From the NCBI RefSeq assembly GCF_014697195.1, contig NZ_JACJRJ010000008.1, positions 88,506 through 152,505 of the forward strand: DNA of 64,000 nt, given 5' to 3'. Numbering within the stretch: position 1 is the first letter of the stretch; each line of letters begins with the position of its first letter. The notes under the pieces were generated by a model. It was given only the letters and a program-made list of their open reading frames with translations. It did no database searches and was not told where the DNA came from. This stretch comes from Cylindrospermum sp. FACHB-282. Its GTDB lineage: Bacteria; Cyanobacteriota; Cyanobacteriia; Cyanobacteriales; Nostocaceae. Positions 49,401 to 59,596 of the stretch are shown one piece after another. A program made the position numbers and the translations under genes.

Positions 49401-50341
49401 ATCAAGTTTGTGGTATTGGTGAGCTTGGTGAAATTGTGGTACGGACACCGTTTTGCACCTTGGGTTATATCAGCGAACCTGATAGTAGTTCTGGCAATAG
49501 CGTTGCACTCAATCATGCTGTTGAGCAAGTCCCGTCTCCTTTTGTGCTGAATCCATTTCGCCAAGATATGCAGGATTGGGTTTACTACACAGGCGATCGC
49601 GGACGCTATCGTCCCGACGGTGCGGTTGAAGTTTTAGGGCGCTTAGATGATCAAATTAAAATTAGAGGAATTCGTGTTCAACCTGGAGAAATTGAAGCAA
49701 TGTTAAACCAATATCCGGCAATTGCAGAAGGCGTTGTGATTGCTAAACAAAAAACTTCTGGAGAGCATTATCTTGTGGCTTACATAGTTGTTAAATCAGG
49801 ACAATCTGTTACCCATCAAGAGTTACAAAAGTTTCTCAAACGGCAACTGCCAGAATACATGATACCCTTCTCTTTTGTTGAATTAGATGCTCTACCCCTG
49901 ACTGCAACCGGCAAAGTAAATCGGAAAATTCTACCCGAACCTATTAACAGCACAAATCAACCTTATGAACACAGAGAACCTCGTACACCTACGGAAATCA
50001 AGATTGTCGATACCTTTAAACAGGTTCTTCATCTCGATCAAGTTGGTATTGATGACAATTTCTTTGAGTTGGGAGGACATTCTTTGCTAGCAGCTCAAGT
50101 TATTTCACGGTTGCAACCAGAGTTTCAGGTTAATATTCCTCTTAAATCTCTCTTTGAAACGCCTACACCTACAGAACTTGCTGCCCTTGTTGACAAGCTC
50201 CAGTTAGAAAAAGGTGCTGAATCTATCCTTCCTAAAATCACAAAAATCTCTCGCAAACGTCATCAAGCTAAAGTTTCGGCAGAGGGAGAGCTTGCTATTT
50301 CCGAGGAATTAAAACACGAAATCCTCAAGCCTAATCAGTAG
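37478..50341 (+). CDS. Hybrid PKS-NRPS: KS-AT-ACP-LLM-KR-C-A-PCP-C-A-PCP
   Basis: A 4287-residue megasynthase starting 1 bp after the previous stop (GGAGGA ribosome site). Order: docking helix; KS (Cys210); AT (Ser679, HAFH, malonyl); ACP (Ser996, GADSIVF); a Pro/Gln-rich linker; LLM monooxygenase (1206-1555); KR (about 1810-2055, with His1962 where the catalytic Tyr is expected in GQSNHAAAN); C1 (HHIISDG from 2233); A1 (2568-3071; code D-L-T-K-V-G-H-V-G, Asp-type); PCP (Ser3120); C2 (HHIVSDG from 3314); A2 (3644-4154; code D-A-R-H-F-S-L-M-V, unassigned); PCP (Ser4202). No epimerase or methyltransferase domain. It adds malonate, Asp and one further residue. Confidence 0.93.
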   Translation: MSGASDNVKNLSSLQRSVLLIEKLESKVNRLEYSKTEPIAIIGMSCRFPGGANNPQSFWTILREGVDAVTEVPPNRWNIEDYYDENPHSPGKIYTKSGGFLSDIDQFDPHFFGISSREAVSIDPQHRLLLEVTWEALENAGHIPQRNQGSPTGVFVGITLNDYGSIAKQARSDISLEAYGVTGSPSYAAAGRISYTFGFTGPCMAIDTACSSSLVAIHQACQSLRQQECQMALAGGVNLILLPDSMIATAKANMLSSDGRCKTFDAGADGIGRGEGCGILLLKRLSTAQADGDRILAVIRGSAVNQDGPSSGLTVPNGSSQQQVMSQALKMAKVEPSEVSYVEAHGTGTPLGDPIELRSLGKIYGAKRSQEQPLFVGSAKTNISHVETAAGVAGVIKVILQLQHQQIVPHLHLKTPTTHFNWQEFSLIVPTKVTPWNVQSGKRLGVVNSFGATGTNAHIVLEEAPEPLKNSNSGLLERSHHLLTLGGKTEKALKDLVERYHSWMEVSADLDIADLCYTANTGRAHFQHRLALLISDPQELGEKLRSLTLRLSQGESIAETTSIPGVFQGQLPSNSRSPKVAFLFTGQGSQYVDMGRQLYETQPLFRQTIEQCDKILRSLLAQPLLEVLYPQNADKSQARGAADLDQTDYTQPALFALEYALAQLWISWGIKPTVVMGHSVGEYVAACIAGVFSLEDGLKLIAARSRLMQSLPQNGAMVVVFADEARVIEAIANYRDTVAIAAYNGPQNIVISGEKQAIATIKAALEADEIDIRPLNTSHAFHSPLVDPILDQLEQLAREISTHPPRIPMISNLTGQILSANQPLDGQYWRNHSREAVRFMAGVSTLVEQGYETFLEIGPKPILSKLGHKCQLGENLLWLSSLHQGQPAWPILLNSLAQLYVRGADVNWSGFDQDYSRQRLILPTYPFQRQRYWFETPNADMPPQKSTEPADEPISDLSQQREQILRKLQSLIGQTLQISPNEVDIHTPLVEMGADSIVFMETGQKLETLFAVRIPIRKLFEDLSTLDALGTYIADHLPEGFEFAESTELDSRIHDSDVNESTSNKSFSPEQVAPTTRETENGYSQPSQTSNSIAPNQVATTALERIMSQQLQAMSDLMSQQLAILRRETALTEPQQFIPTNPVSTPPSLPVTNPITQPSPVNLSQPGGKESKRQEFWERREFKPKLSDLQDPSANFKVTVPANKEMQFSLYYFGSYDAEFTTDKYGLLFAGAKYADQNGFTAVWVPERHFHAFGGFSPNPSILSAALAAVTKHINLRAGSVVLPIHHPVRVAEDWAVIDNISQGRVGISFASGWHPHDFVFAPEAYEERREIMFEGIETVQKLWRGESIQLPSGSGQLAEIRTFPMPRQKELPIWVTIVNNPDTYIRAGAMGVGVLTNLMGQTVDDLARNIALYRESLARHGYDSTVGQVTVLLHTFVGADIQQVREQARQPFQNYLTSSIGLFQALVKSQGLEVTDFEKMTEDDKEYILSAAYHRYVQTSALIGTPDSCIEIVERLLAIGVDEIACLIDFGVDQSAVVDSLPYLKTLKERVNQVKTADWLYTLDWQQQPRDISAVLPQEPGHWLIFADEQGVGTALAEQIRSDGQTCALIYPQGGVTPVPKKAQEIDPTDPEAFKQFLQDQISASELPIKGIIHLWSLDSPLSTQLTVDLLHKTQEILCGSVLHLVQAVAQNPELTDAGTKVWLITQQAVMPENAAPTGIAQASLWGFGRVIALEHSEFWGALIDIDAKGKAAELSAQLWLEITERKRKGEQAEDQVLLHQEKRYVARLVRHAIASNSHSHAALNLDLDGTCLITGGLGALGIRLAQWLVDQGVRHLVLCGRSAPSLKIQQTITELQQQGIQVMVAQVDVSNSTDLAELLQQIQGKTPENWPPLHGIFHLAGLLDDGVLFQQTWQRFDAVMAPKILGTWNLHILTQELPIKHFVLFSSIASLLGSPGQSNHAAANAFIDALAHYRRANGLPAVSLNWGSWTEIGKVTRLEGQQQQRWKDYFEKLWRSYGMEAIAPNAGFHALGQLLNQPPVQVGVFPIDWPKFCQSLGVQQKPLLLDLTQPVVPVSSPLSSSTKIEPVETSITPLRIPLSEAQKQLWLLAQIVEAGSVVYNDNVNLELRGDLQLEVLKQAVQTVVDRHEALRTVIDPQGEWQEILPTFAIDIPLVDLSSQICGKKKEEQDQQLLDWLTQRSQEPLNLSKSPLFQIEVLKLEQKRHVLVITIHHIISDGWSIENILKEIGLIYSALCDGAAVTLETPLQFREFLNWQTKRSQSSEMLSHESFWVEQFASSIPVLELPTDRTRPVRKTYHGNRQTYETDPRLREQLRQFSQGQGCTLFMTLLAAHFVLLHRLSRQEEIVLGIPTAGRFLSGSETMVGYATHLLPIRSCFHEELTFQAYLAEIRERLLDAYEHQDYPFAQLLNRLNLKSDSSRTPLVSVTFNLEPPVPTAPLKNLETALVSRPISFTHFDLHFIVIDLGDRLILEAKYNTDLFNDATIKRWLSHFQTLLQGIMAQPDQSVGTLPLLTQQERLQMLVQWNTGSPDYPQQGLLSAENLHNTCIHQLFQKQVLKTPNTVAVVFEDQQLTYHELNAKSNQLAHHLRNLKTKSGSRVVLYTGRSLETLIGMLGILKAGGAYIPVDAGTTPPSRLALLLEDIQPTAILTQDPFIQNLPTRDSTPFPVVLLDKEWSAIAENSAENSTFQVTPDDLAYMIFTSGSTGKPKGVAIEHRHLVAYTTSITQRLDLQPGMSFATVSTFAADLGYTAIFPTLCTGGILHIIAQERATDPSALAAYFSQHQIDCLKIVPAHLNALLDGEQSPQVLPRHTLVLGGDTLSWDLAEKIQSLAPHCRIFNHYGPSEATVGVVASIVKQQSERLSATVPLGRPLRHAQVYILDRQMQPVPIGVPGEIYIGGASVAQGYLDQPELTAEKFIPSPFQNSERLYKTGDLARYLPDGNIEFLGRIDHQVKIRGYRLEVGEVESVFGKHPGVQQAVILARVEEQSGDKRLVAYWVPVQTESADVPSPHELRQFLLEQLPDYMVPSALIKLESIPLTANGKVDRQALPVPEQDLSQDVDFIPPRTPTEQAIADIFATILQLESVGINNNFFELGGHSLLATQVISRLRETFQIDLPLISLFESPTVAGLDLIIHQQMQRGIGQIAPPITAVPRTSDLRLPLSWSQERLWFLDQLEGASATYNMPAAVHLHGDLNADALEQALAEIVQRHEVLRTGFQSDDGGAIQVVLPEARLRLHSIDLQLMPVSEQETTVQQQIIKEAQTPFDLSQAPLMRATLLHISPQDHILLVTMHHIVSDGWSVSLVVRELSTLYQAFAQNQPSPLADLSIQYADFALWQRQWLTGDVLQTQLSYWQNQLAGNLPILQLPLDDPLPDRQDYRGAQQNISISRSLTQGLKALSHQEGVTLFMTLFAAFNVLLSRHTGQEDIIVGSPIAGRNLMGCEDLIGFFINTLPLRTNLADNPSFRQLLTRVREVTLGAYTHQDIPFEKLVEELRPERVLHRHPLFDVLFNFVNTPAAVLGMGDLTFEPLVQPESYAKFWLTFYIRPVGEALNIELVYRQNLFTSERMTALLEQFVFLLEQVVNHPDNTIQTYSLLSPQSAALLPNPTIPLLKPDYELVSTSFANWAKKTPEQTAIRQHSRTWTYGELALAAQGIAQVLISDGLQQQDVVALCGNRTFGLIASILGIFLGKAVLVTLDPNLPPQRQRLILDQTQAQYLITIGNQSLSPEVLKDGLKIISVAPDTGRIADVDILAVPLPSLAPTDPAYIFFTSGSTGTPKGVLGTHQGIAHFIHWQRKTFEIKPDDRVAQLIGLSFDALLRDIFLPLTSGATLCLPDQDYIPGSPQILSWLEKEKISVFHTVPAVAQSWLQQVPEKVTLSYLRWAFFSGEPLTHTLVNQWRQSFPAAGNIVNLYGATETTMVKCFYPVPPQIPAGVLPGGFPLPDTQVLILNGNNQVCGIGELGEIVVRTPFCTLGYISEPDSSSGNSVALNHAVEQVPSPFVLNPFRQDMQDWVYYTGDRGRYRPDGAVEVLGRLDDQIKIRGIRVQPGEIEAMLNQYPAIAEGVVIAKQKTSGEHYLVAYIVVKSGQSVTHQELQKFLKRQLPEYMIPFSFVELDALPLTATGKVNRKILPEPINSTNQPYEHREPRTPTEIKIVDTFKQVLHLDQVGIDDNFFELGGHSLLAAQVISRLQPEFQVNIPLKSLFETPTPTELAALVDKLQLEKGAESILPKITKISRKRHQAKVSAEGELAISEELKHEILKPNQ

Positions 50342-50395
50342 AATCTATTGTCATTTTATTGAGTATTTGTTCTTCATTTCACTGAGTAAATTTAG

Positions 50396-51145
50396 ATGGA
50401 TAATATGTTAGGCATCTTGGGAGGTATGGGGCCTTTAGCATCAGCAGAATTTGTGAAAGCTATTTATGAACACAATGTTTTAGGAAATCAAGAACAGGAC
50501 GCGCCTAGAATCATTTTGTATTCTAATCCTTCAATTCCTGACCGCACAAATTATCTTCTCAAAGGAGATTATGATGTACTACTGATGAATTTGATTGATG
50601 CTGTACATCAGTTGAGTGAGTTGCAAGTTTCTAAGATTATTATTTGCTGTGTAACATCTCATTATTTGCTGCCAAAATTTCCTGCCAAACTTAAGGAGAA
50701 AATAATTTCTTTAGTTGATGTTTCTCTTAGAGAAGTTTTAGAATGCCAAGGTCGCTACCTGCTACTATCCACTAATGGAACCCGTCAACTAAAAGTATTC
50801 CAGACTAGTGAGTTATGGAAGATGACGGAGGATAAAATTATTTTACCAGATGAAAAAGATCAGAATTATATCCATAACATGATTTATCAAATCAAGGTTA
50901 ATAAACAGAGTTTTGACTCAGCTATTATCTTCTTGAAAAACTTAATGAAAAAATATGAAGTAAACTCTGTAATATCTGGTTGTACAGAGATACACTTGCT
51001 TAATCGATATCTTCACTCTCAGATAAATCAACATCAGGGAGATGTTGCTGATTGTATTTTTTTAGATCCTCTAATGATTATTGCCACCAGGCTTGAAAAA
51101 TTTTTGTGTGAAAGTTTTTTAGAGATCCCAGTTAGTATTCTCTGA
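50396..51145 (+). CDS. Aspartate/glutamate racemase family protein
   Basis: A 249-residue PLP-independent racemase. It has the N-terminal motif GILGGMGPLASAEF and both catalytic cysteines, Cys85 in CCVTSHY (where the family usually has CNTxH) and Cys196 in SGCTEIHLL. It probably interconverts L- and D-Asp. It lies between the two NRPS genes, 54 bp after the Asp-activating one. That fits a supply of D-Asp for an assembly line that lacks an epimerase domain, comparable to McyF in microcystin clusters. The Asn-to-Val change beside Cys85 is worth noting. Confidence 0.88.
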   Translation: MDNMLGILGGMGPLASAEFVKAIYEHNVLGNQEQDAPRIILYSNPSIPDRTNYLLKGDYDVLLMNLIDAVHQLSELQVSKIIICCVTSHYLLPKFPAKLKEKIISLVDVSLREVLECQGRYLLLSTNGTRQLKVFQTSELWKMTEDKIILPDEKDQNYIHNMIYQIKVNKQSFDSAIIFLKNLMKKYEVNSVISGCTEIHLLNRYLHSQINQHQGDVADCIFLDPLMIIATRLEKFLCESFLEIPVSIL

Positions 51146-51191
51146 TTTTGTTTTGCTGCCTTTAAAGAAAGACTTAATTGCATTTTTAGAC

Positions 51192-54100
51192 ATGGCTAAT
51201 GATACCTTCCTCTCAACTTCAGAAGAAACCTTTGTTTTCCCCTTATCTTTTGCCCAGGAACGACTATGGTTTCTTAACCAGCTTGAAGGAGCTAATGCCA
51301 CCTACAATATGCCTGCGGCAATCCGTTTAAGTGGCCAGCTGGATGTTAAAGTGCTAGAGCAAGCTCTGGGGGAAATTGTCCAACGCCACGAGGTGTTACG
51401 AACGAGTTTCCAGACCCTTGATGGCAAAGCAGTGCAGATTATTGCCACAGAAGTGATTTTTAACTTGTGCTGTGTCAATCTACAGCATTTGCCTGAGGTT
51501 GAACGAGAGATCACCGTTCAACAATGGGTAACACAGGAAGCCACCAAACCTTTTACCCTCTCCCAAGCCCCCCTGATGAGAGCCACACTCTTGCAAACTG
51601 ATATTCAAGAGTATGTGCTTTTGGTGACAATGCACCATATCATCTCCGACGCTTGGTCTGTGGGGATTGTCATTCGAGAGTTGTCTGTACTATACCAAGC
51701 TTTTATTCAAAATCAGCCTCATACACTACCAGAGCTAGATATTCAATATGCCGACTTTGTGCAGTGGCAACGGGAGTGGCTCCAGGGAGATAGGTTAGAT
51801 AAACAACTGGCCTACTGGAAGCATTATTTGGCTGGGGTGCCACCTGTTTTAAAATTGCCTACTGATCGTCCACGTCCTCCAGTCCAGACATTTCAAGGAC
51901 AGTATCAGCGATTTGAACTTGGCTCTGATCTGAGCATTGCTCTTAAACAATTGGCACAGGAGAACAGTTCCACTTTGTTTATGGTTTTGTTTGCTGCCTT
52001 TGCGACATTGCTCCATCGTTACAGTAGCCAGCAAGATATTGTCGTGGGCACACCTATTGCCAATCGCAATCAACTTGAACTAGAACCATTAATTGGCTTT
52101 TTTGTTAATACCTTAGTTTTACGCGCCCAGTTTGATGAGACCCTTACCTTAAGAGAGCTTTTAAAGCAGGTAAGACAAGGGGCGATGGAAAGCTATGCTC
52201 ATCAAGATGTGCCCTTTGAAAAAATTGTAGAGGCATTACAACCAGAGCGTAACTTAAGCCATTCCCCTATTTTTCAGGTGTGGTTTGTGTTACAGAATAC
52301 TCCAAGCGAAACATTGCAACTGCCAGATGTAACTTTGACACCTTTGCTTTCAGAGACCAAGATAGCCAAGTTTGACTTGACATTATCGATGTCAGAAACC
52401 AAGTCAGGGTTAGTGGGAGTGTGGCAATATAATACAGACTTGTTTGATGCTGGCACCATAGCGCGGATGGTAGAACATTTTCAAGTTTTGCTAACAGCGA
52501 TCGCCACTAATCCCCAACAACAAATCAACCTATTGCCGCTTTTAAAAGAACAAGAGCGACAACAACTTTTAAATGACTGGAATGATACTGACGCTCCCTA
52601 TCCAAAAGATCACTGTATTCATCAAATCTTTGAGCAACAGGTGATGCTAACACCAGATGCCGTTGCATTAGTGTTTGGGGAAGACCAACTCACCTACCAG
52701 CAGCTGAACCATCGCGCCAACCAACTGGCACACCATTTGCAAACTATCGGGGTGGGGCCAGAGGTTTTAGTTGGACTCTGTGTAAATCGTTCCCTAGATA
52801 TGGTCGTGGGTTTGTTGGGAATCCTGAAAGCTGGTGGAGCTTATGTTCCCTTAGATCCCAATTATCCAGAAGAACGCCTAGCATACATCCTGGAAGATTC
52901 TGCGGTTTCGGTGCTGTTGATTCAAGAATCTCTAGAGGAGAATTTACCGCCATCCTATGCTTTGGTTGTCTATTTGGATGCAGATTGGGATGAAATCGCC
53001 ACCCAAAGCTGTGAAAATCCTGTCTCTCAAGTCCAGCCACACAACTTAGCCTATGTTATTTACACCTCTGGGTCTACCGGTCAACCCAAGGGAGTCTTAG
53101 TCAGTCATCATGGCATAGGAAATCTAGCCCTGGCTCAACAAACCTTATTTAAGATAGAAGCTAACAGTCGAGTACTTCAATTTGCCTCTTTTGGTTTTGA
53201 TGCTTCCGTCTCAGAAATCTTTATGGCTCTGGGGTCTGGCGCTCAACTTGTGTTAGCGTCTGCCCAGCAACTGATGCCTGGTTTCGATCTGCAACGGACT
53301 ATTGCTCACCATGAAATTACTCACATTACTTTACCCCCTTCGGCCTTAGCGATTTTGCCTGTGGATGATATGCCAACGCTGAAACAAGTCATCGTGGCTG
53401 GAGAAGCCTGTCCTGAGCCTCTAGCCCGGATTTGGAGCCAAGGAAGGCATTTTTTCAATGCCTATGGGCCTAGTGAAGCCACAGTGTGCGCCACCGTTGC
53501 TGAGGTTTGTCTAAACCCAGAAATAGAGACTAACTCGGTGATTCCCATTGGTCGCCCAATCGCTAATACTCAGATTTATATTCTAGACAACGCTCTACAG
53601 CCTGTTCCTACGGGAGTGCCAGGAGAGTTATATATTAGTGGTGTGGGTCTAGCACGGGGATATTTAAACCAACCTCAACTGACAGCAGCAAGGTTTATCG
53701 AAAATCCTTTTAGGGAAGGAAGACTCTATAAAACAGGCGACTTGGCTCGGTATCTGCCGGATGGCAACATCGAATTTTTAGGTCGTCTTGACCGCCAAGT
53801 TAAAATTCGCGGGTTTAGAATTGAGCTAGGAGAAGTAGAAGCCAAGCTAGGTCAGCATCCTCAGATACAGGAAACCACTGTTGTCACTTGTGAAGACTCC
53901 TCTGGGAATCAACGATTAGTGGCATATGTGGTATCTAGGGAACAAACCTTAGTCTCATCAGAACTGCGACAATTCTTAAAAGATAAGTTACCAGAGTACA
54001 TGGTGCCGAGTATCTTTGTGATGTTGGATCTGATGCCATTGACACCAAATGGCAAAATTGATCATCGCAGCTTGCCATCTCCCGATCAAGATTTAATCCA

Positions 54101-57100
54101 GCAAAATAATTTTGTTGAGCCTCGTACACCTACAGAACAGACTATTGCTGATATATTTGCTGCTGTTCTGAAGATAGAGCAGGTTGGTGTTTACAATAAT
54201 TTCTTTGATTTGGGGGGGCATTCTCTTCTAGCAACTCAAGTTATTTCTCGATTAAGAGAGAGTTTTTCTATTGAGTTGCCTCTAGGAACTCTATTTGAAT
54301 CACCAACTGTTGCAGAATTGGATTCGATAATTCAACAATGGTTGCAAAATAATCCTCAACAAGATACAGGTGTGACTCAGCCTTTGCCAGCTGTAGTTGC
54401 TGTTCCACGGGAAGAGATGGCTGCATTACCTCTAAGTTGGGCACAAGAACGGTTATGGTTCTTAGATCAGTTAGAAGGGAACAGTGCGACTTACAACATC
54501 CCTATGGCAGTTCACCTGAGGGGAAATCTCAACATTGATGCTTTAGAACAGGCACTCCAGGAGATTGTGCAACGTCATGAAGTTCTGCGAACCCACTTCG
54601 CGACTGTTGATGGCAATCCTGTGCAAGTGATTTCGACGGCATCAAAGTTTTGCTTATTTCGGGACAATTTACAATTAAGCTCTACTGACAAATTAGCTGT
54701 TGAAGTCAAGGAAAGACTAACCCAAGAGGCTCAAAGACCCTTTGACTTGACCCAGTCTCCTTTGATTCGAGGGACACTGCTACAAACCGCTGACAATGAG
54801 TATATTCTCCTTGTCACCATGCATCACATTGTGGCTGACGGTTGGTCTGTCAGAGTGATGGTCAAAGAGCTATCCATCATCTATGATGCGTTTGTTCATG
54901 GATTGCCGTCTCCTCTACCACCCTTAGCAATCCAGTACGCAGATTTTGTCCACTGGCAACGTCAATGGTTGCAAGGTGACATTCTGGAACGACAGCTAAC
55001 GTACTGGAAAACATACCTTTTAGGCGCACCCCCGTTACTGGAGTTGCCCACTGATTATCCTCGTGCTGGGGTGCAAACCTTTCGAGGCGCACAGCAACCC
55101 TTTGAACTGTCTGCGAAACTGATTCACCAACTCAAACAAGTTACTCAGGCGACGGACACTACCTTGTTTATGGTGCTATGTGCCACATTCTTGATTTTAC
55201 TACATCGCTATAGTGGTCAGGATGACATGGTAGTGGGAACTGTCATGGCAAATCGGAATCGGACTGAGATTGAACCTTTAATTGGTTTCTTTGTGAATAC
55301 GTTGGTTTTGCGAACTCAGTTTGAGGAAGATTCAAAGTTTATAGATATCTTGAAGCAAGTGCAGCAAGGAACACTTGAGGGATATGCTAACCAAGATGTA
55401 CCTTTTGAAAAAATTGTAGAGGCATTGCAGCCAGAACGGAATCTCAGCCATTCGCCTCTGTTCCAGGTAATGTTTTCGTTGCAAAATGCTGCAAACAGTT
55501 TGCTGCAACTACCAGATGTAAGCTTGACTCCCCTCAAGTCAGAAATCGTCACGGCCAAGTTTGATTTAACTCTGTCGATGGTGGCAACAGAGAACAGCTT
55601 GTCTGGTGTCTGGGAGTACAACACAGATTTGTTTAAGGCAGAGACGATCGCCCGGATGATCGGACATTTCCAGGTGGTGCTGGAGGGGATTGTGGCTAAT
55701 GCTCAAGAAACTGTAGGATGTTTGCCTTTATTGACGCAGCAGGAAGAGCACCAGTTATTGGTGACTTGGAATAATACAGTAGTGGCGTATTCCCAGGATT
55801 GTTGCCTTCATCAACAGTTTGAAGAGCAGGTGGAGCGAACACCAGAGGCGATCGCACTTATTTTTAGAGATCAGCAATTAACTTACCGGCAGCTAAATCA
55901 ACAGGCAAATCAGTTAGCCCACTATTTACAGCGCCAGGGCATTGGCCCAGAAACCTTAGTGGGCATTTGTGTGGAACGCTCTTTGTCCATGATGGTCGGT
56001 TTGCTGGGGATTCTCAAAGCAGGCGCGGCCTATGTTCCTCTCGATCCACACCACCCCCAGGAGCGACTAGCTTTTATCCTCTCAGATACCCAAATGCCAG
56101 TGTTATTGACCCAGGAAAAGCTACAGGCAACTTTACCTGATCATGCAGCTAGGGTTATCTGCTTAGATACTGACTGGGTGGAAATTGCCCAGGAGGATCA
56201 AACCAATCCTGATACATTGGTCAGCGGTGAACACTTAGCATATCTGATCTACACCTCCGGCTCCACTGGACAACCCAAAGGTGTGATGATTGAGCATAGT
56301 CAAGTTGCTAACTTCTGCGTGGCAATGGATCAGCGCCTAGGTCTGGATAGCAGCTCTGATTTAGTCAAAACCTGGTTAGCGGTGACAACTATCTCCTTTG
56401 ATATATCAATTCTGGAATTATTCTGGACATTGGCACGAGGGTTTAAGGTTGTTATCCAACAGGAGCAAGAAAAAACTATTGCTTCTACATCAGTAGTTTC
56501 TCGGTTGCCAGAAACACCGATGGAGTTTAGCTTATTTTATTTTGCCAATGACAGTGACACTGGTAATCAAAACCTGGCGCAAAATCGCTATAAATTGTTA
56601 ATTGAAGGGGCTAAATTTGCTGATCAACACGGATTTTCAGCAGTTTGGACACCAGAACGTCATTTCCATGAGTTTGGGGGCATCTATCCTAACCCTTCTG
56701 TGGCGGGTGCGGCGATCGCAGCAGTGACTAAACAAATAAAGATTCGCGCCGGTAGTGTGGTTTTACCACTCCATCATGAGATTCGAGTCGCTGAAGAATG
56801 GGCTTTTGTAGATAATTTGTCTAACGGTCGAGTGGGAATTTCTTTCGCCAGTGGTTGGCAACCGAATGACTTTGTGCTATCTCCAGAAAATTATCAACAT
56901 CGTAAGTCTCTCTTGGTTGAGCAGATAGAGACCGTTCGCAAACTCTGGCGAGGAGAACCTATCACCCTGAAAAATGGACATGGCATTCCCACAGAAGTAA
57001 GAACCTTCCCCAAACCGATTCAGTCTGAATTACCAGCTTGGTTGACCGCAGCAGGCAACCCTGAAACCTTCCGGCTAGCAGGAGAGTTGGGTCTAAATGT

Positions 57101-59579
57101 ACTCACACATCTTTTAGGACAAGGCATAGAGGAACTGGCAGAGAAAATTAAAATTTATCGTCAGGCTTGGCAACAAAAAGGACATCCCGGCAATGGTCAT
57201 ATCACTTTGATGTTACATACCTTTATCGGTGATGACGAAGATGCCGTACGAGAGCAAGTCCGTGTCCCCCTGTCTGACTACCTAGAGCAATCTATGGGAC
57301 TGATCCAAAAGATGCTCAAAGGTACTAAATTTGAAACCCATCTCGATAACTTTGCCCAGGAGGATCAAAATACCCTGCTGTCCCATGCATTTGATCGCTA
57401 CTTTGCCACCAGCGGTCTTTTAGGGACTCCCGAAAAATGCTTGACAATGATTGATAACCTCAAAGCTATCGGAGTTGATGAAGTTGGATGTCTAATTGAC
57501 TTTGGGGTGAATGTTGACTCTGTGTTATCTAGTTTAGACAAACTCAATCAAGTCAGAAAACTCAGCAATAGTACCGCCCATACTGAAGCTGAAGATTACT
57601 CTATTTTGAACCAAATTCAGCAACATCAAGTATCTCATCTGCAATGTACCCCTTCTTTAGCCAGAATGTTAACGTTAATGCCCAATGGACTAGAGAGCTT
57701 GCGCTCTTTGCGACATTTAATGTTAGGTGGAGAAGCATTGCCTCCAGCCTTAGTTAAGCAGTTGGGCACATCTATTAATGCAGATATTTACAATATGTAT
57801 GGCCCAACTGAAGCAACCATTTGGGCCTCTACGGCAATTGTTCATAAAAATGATGTTGAGACTAAATCTGAGACAACCATTACCATTGGTAAACCTATTG
57901 CCAACACACAGATTTATATCTTGGATCAATGGTTAAATCCTGTGCCGATAGGAGTTCCAGGAGAACTGCATATCGGAGGCATGGGTTTAGCACGAGGATA
58001 CCTAAATCGGCCCCAGTTGACAGCAGACCGATTTATTGAAAAACCCTTTGGCTCTTCAAAATCCCATCTCCGAAATTGCGATGCCTGCGGCGAGCAAAGC
58101 TATCGCCTCTACAAAACTGGTGACTTAGCCCGCTACTTAAGCGATGGAAACATCGAATTTCTCGGTCGGATTGACTATCAAGTCAAACTACGAGGCTTCC
58201 GCATTGAACTAGGCGAGATTGAAGCGGCACTCAACCAACATCCGCAGATTCAGCAAGCCGTGGTCATCCTAGACGGGACACAGGAAAATCAGCGCCTTGT
58301 CGGTTACATTGTCCCCCATTCAACATCGCTGTTACCCACTGACACTGAGTTACATCAGTTTCTCTTGAAGAAGCTGCCTGATTACATGGTGCCGAATATT
58401 TTTGTCCAGCTTGACCAACTGCCCTTGACCCCTAATGGCAAAATTAACCGTCGAGCGCTGCCAGCCCCCTCTCATCAAAGCCCCTCACCAAAATACCTCC
58501 CTCCTCGCACTCCTGTAGAGCGTCAATTGTCCCAAATTTGGGCTGAGGTTTTGAACCTAGACTGGATTGGCATTCGTGATAATTTCTTTGAACTGGGTGG
58601 ACGCTCTTTGCTGGCGGTACAATTGATGTCACGAATTCAAGAAGTCTTTGGTCAACAGTTACCCCTAGCCATCCTCTTCCAAGCCCCAACCATCGAGAAT
58701 TTAGCTCGGCAATTGGTTCATTCAAACAGTACAAAGCACTCATCTTGCTTAGTACCCATTCAGCCCCAAGGCTCAAAGTTGCCCTTGTTTTTTATTCCAG
58801 GGTCAGGGGGCAGTGTGGTTCAATTCTATGAACTCTCACGCTGTTTAGGGTTAGATCAGCCCTTATATGGCTTACAGGCTCAAGGATTAGACGAGCAATC
58901 TAACCCTCTAAATCGGGTTGAGGACATGGCAACTCAATACCTTGAAGCCATTCAAACCCTCCAGCCCCAAGGGCCCTACATCTTAGGTGGTCACTCCTTG
59001 GGGGGTAAAGTCGCCTTTGAAATAGCAAGACAACTGCTACAGCAAGGACAAGAAATTCGACTTCTCGCCATTGTTGATGCTACGGCTCCCCTTCCTGACC
59101 AGCCAGTTTTCACACCCTCCGATTGGAATAGCGCTCAATGGTTAAGTGCTATTGCTGCTGGGGCGGCTGATGCCTTAGGTATTACCTTGGACATCTCCTA
59201 TGAAATGTTGAATAGCTTATCTCCAGAAGCGCAGTTTAGCCACTTGCAAAACCAGTTTGTTCAAAATGGCATTTTAGCCCCCCAAGACAGTGAAACCCAG
59301 TTAAAAAACCTGATTCAATTGACGAAACTACAACACACCAGTGCTGTTAACTATCAATGCTTAGAACAGTTACCGCTGCCAATTACACTCTTCCGTGCTG
59401 AACAAGCAAATACAATAATGTTTGAAAGCAACTCACTGCTCAATGAGCCTAAACTGGGTTGGGATCGCGTCTCAACCCAACCTGTTACCTGTCATCTGAT
59501 TCCAGGAAGCCACTACTCGATCATGGCAAATCCTTATGTCGAAGAATTAGCAAAACATTTACAGGGCTACTTAAATTAA
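51192..59579 (+). CDS. NRPS: C-A-PCP-C-A(LLM inserted)-PCP-TE, chain-terminating
   Basis: About 2795 residues. The ATG at 51192 (MANDTFLS) is preferred, though a TTG at 51153 is possible and neither has a good ribosome site. C1 has HHIISDAW (148 on; Ala replaces Gly of HHxxxDG). A1 code D-A-S-T-I-A-A-V-C is Tyr-type. PCP Ser1011. C2 has HHIVADG (1211 on). A2 starts near 1537; after core A4 (FDISILELF, Asp1737) a full luciferase-like monooxygenase is inserted (1777-2126), then the A domain resumes with QCTPSLARML and NMYGPTEATIW. The joined code D-I-L-Q-M-G-M-I-W is Gly-type. PCP Ser2472 (GGRSLLA). TE with GHSLGG (Ser2602). The layout matches myxothiazol-type amide-forming terminal modules. 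Confidence 0.92.
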   Translation: MANDTFLSTSEETFVFPLSFAQERLWFLNQLEGANATYNMPAAIRLSGQLDVKVLEQALGEIVQRHEVLRTSFQTLDGKAVQIIATEVIFNLCCVNLQHLPEVEREITVQQWVTQEATKPFTLSQAPLMRATLLQTDIQEYVLLVTMHHIISDAWSVGIVIRELSVLYQAFIQNQPHTLPELDIQYADFVQWQREWLQGDRLDKQLAYWKHYLAGVPPVLKLPTDRPRPPVQTFQGQYQRFELGSDLSIALKQLAQENSSTLFMVLFAAFATLLHRYSSQQDIVVGTPIANRNQLELEPLIGFFVNTLVLRAQFDETLTLRELLKQVRQGAMESYAHQDVPFEKIVEALQPERNLSHSPIFQVWFVLQNTPSETLQLPDVTLTPLLSETKIAKFDLTLSMSETKSGLVGVWQYNTDLFDAGTIARMVEHFQVLLTAIATNPQQQINLLPLLKEQERQQLLNDWNDTDAPYPKDHCIHQIFEQQVMLTPDAVALVFGEDQLTYQQLNHRANQLAHHLQTIGVGPEVLVGLCVNRSLDMVVGLLGILKAGGAYVPLDPNYPEERLAYILEDSAVSVLLIQESLEENLPPSYALVVYLDADWDEIATQSCENPVSQVQPHNLAYVIYTSGSTGQPKGVLVSHHGIGNLALAQQTLFKIEANSRVLQFASFGFDASVSEIFMALGSGAQLVLASAQQLMPGFDLQRTIAHHEITHITLPPSALAILPVDDMPTLKQVIVAGEACPEPLARIWSQGRHFFNAYGPSEATVCATVAEVCLNPEIETNSVIPIGRPIANTQIYILDNALQPVPTGVPGELYISGVGLARGYLNQPQLTAARFIENPFREGRLYKTGDLARYLPDGNIEFLGRLDRQVKIRGFRIELGEVEAKLGQHPQIQETTVVTCEDSSGNQRLVAYVVSREQTLVSSELRQFLKDKLPEYMVPSIFVMLDLMPLTPNGKIDHRSLPSPDQDLIQQNNFVEPRTPTEQTIADIFAAVLKIEQVGVYNNFFDLGGHSLLATQVISRLRESFSIELPLGTLFESPTVAELDSIIQQWLQNNPQQDTGVTQPLPAVVAVPREEMAALPLSWAQERLWFLDQLEGNSATYNIPMAVHLRGNLNIDALEQALQEIVQRHEVLRTHFATVDGNPVQVISTASKFCLFRDNLQLSSTDKLAVEVKERLTQEAQRPFDLTQSPLIRGTLLQTADNEYILLVTMHHIVADGWSVRVMVKELSIIYDAFVHGLPSPLPPLAIQYADFVHWQRQWLQGDILERQLTYWKTYLLGAPPLLELPTDYPRAGVQTFRGAQQPFELSAKLIHQLKQVTQATDTTLFMVLCATFLILLHRYSGQDDMVVGTVMANRNRTEIEPLIGFFVNTLVLRTQFEEDSKFIDILKQVQQGTLEGYANQDVPFEKIVEALQPERNLSHSPLFQVMFSLQNAANSLLQLPDVSLTPLKSEIVTAKFDLTLSMVATENSLSGVWEYNTDLFKAETIARMIGHFQVVLEGIVANAQETVGCLPLLTQQEEHQLLVTWNNTVVAYSQDCCLHQQFEEQVERTPEAIALIFRDQQLTYRQLNQQANQLAHYLQRQGIGPETLVGICVERSLSMMVGLLGILKAGAAYVPLDPHHPQERLAFILSDTQMPVLLTQEKLQATLPDHAARVICLDTDWVEIAQEDQTNPDTLVSGEHLAYLIYTSGSTGQPKGVMIEHSQVANFCVAMDQRLGLDSSSDLVKTWLAVTTISFDISILELFWTLARGFKVVIQQEQEKTIASTSVVSRLPETPMEFSLFYFANDSDTGNQNLAQNRYKLLIEGAKFADQHGFSAVWTPERHFHEFGGIYPNPSVAGAAIAAVTKQIKIRAGSVVLPLHHEIRVAEEWAFVDNLSNGRVGISFASGWQPNDFVLSPENYQHRKSLLVEQIETVRKLWRGEPITLKNGHGIPTEVRTFPKPIQSELPAWLTAAGNPETFRLAGELGLNVLTHLLGQGIEELAEKIKIYRQAWQQKGHPGNGHITLMLHTFIGDDEDAVREQVRVPLSDYLEQSMGLIQKMLKGTKFETHLDNFAQEDQNTLLSHAFDRYFATSGLLGTPEKCLTMIDNLKAIGVDEVGCLIDFGVNVDSVLSSLDKLNQVRKLSNSTAHTEAEDYSILNQIQQHQVSHLQCTPSLARMLTLMPNGLESLRSLRHLMLGGEALPPALVKQLGTSINADIYNMYGPTEATIWASTAIVHKNDVETKSETTITIGKPIANTQIYILDQWLNPVPIGVPGELHIGGMGLARGYLNRPQLTADRFIEKPFGSSKSHLRNCDACGEQSYRLYKTGDLARYLSDGNIEFLGRIDYQVKLRGFRIELGEIEAALNQHPQIQQAVVILDGTQENQRLVGYIVPHSTSLLPTDTELHQFLLKKLPDYMVPNIFVQLDQLPLTPNGKINRRALPAPSHQSPSPKYLPPRTPVERQLSQIWAEVLNLDWIGIRDNFFELGGRSLLAVQLMSRIQEVFGQQLPLAILFQAPTIENLARQLVHSNSTKHSSCLVPIQPQGSKLPLFFIPGSGGSVVQFYELSRCLGLDQPLYGLQAQGLDEQSNPLNRVEDMATQYLEAIQTLQPQGPYILGGHSLGGKVAFEIARQLLQQGQEIRLLAIVDATAPLPDQPVFTPSDWNSAQWLSAIAAGAADALGITLDISYEMLNSLSPEAQFSHLQNQFVQNGILAPQDSETQLKNLIQLTKLQHTSAVNYQCLEQLPLPITLFRAEQANTIMFESNSLLNEPKLGWDRVSTQPVTCHLIPGSHYSIMANPYVEELAKHLQGYLN

Positions 59580-59596
59580 ATCTCTGGAGGAAATTA

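Noticed and set aside
59459..59596. Longer start for the CmlA-type gene, inside the TE coding region
   Set aside because: The extra 46 residues are the TE sequence in another frame, and a GGAGG site sits just before the ATG at 59597.
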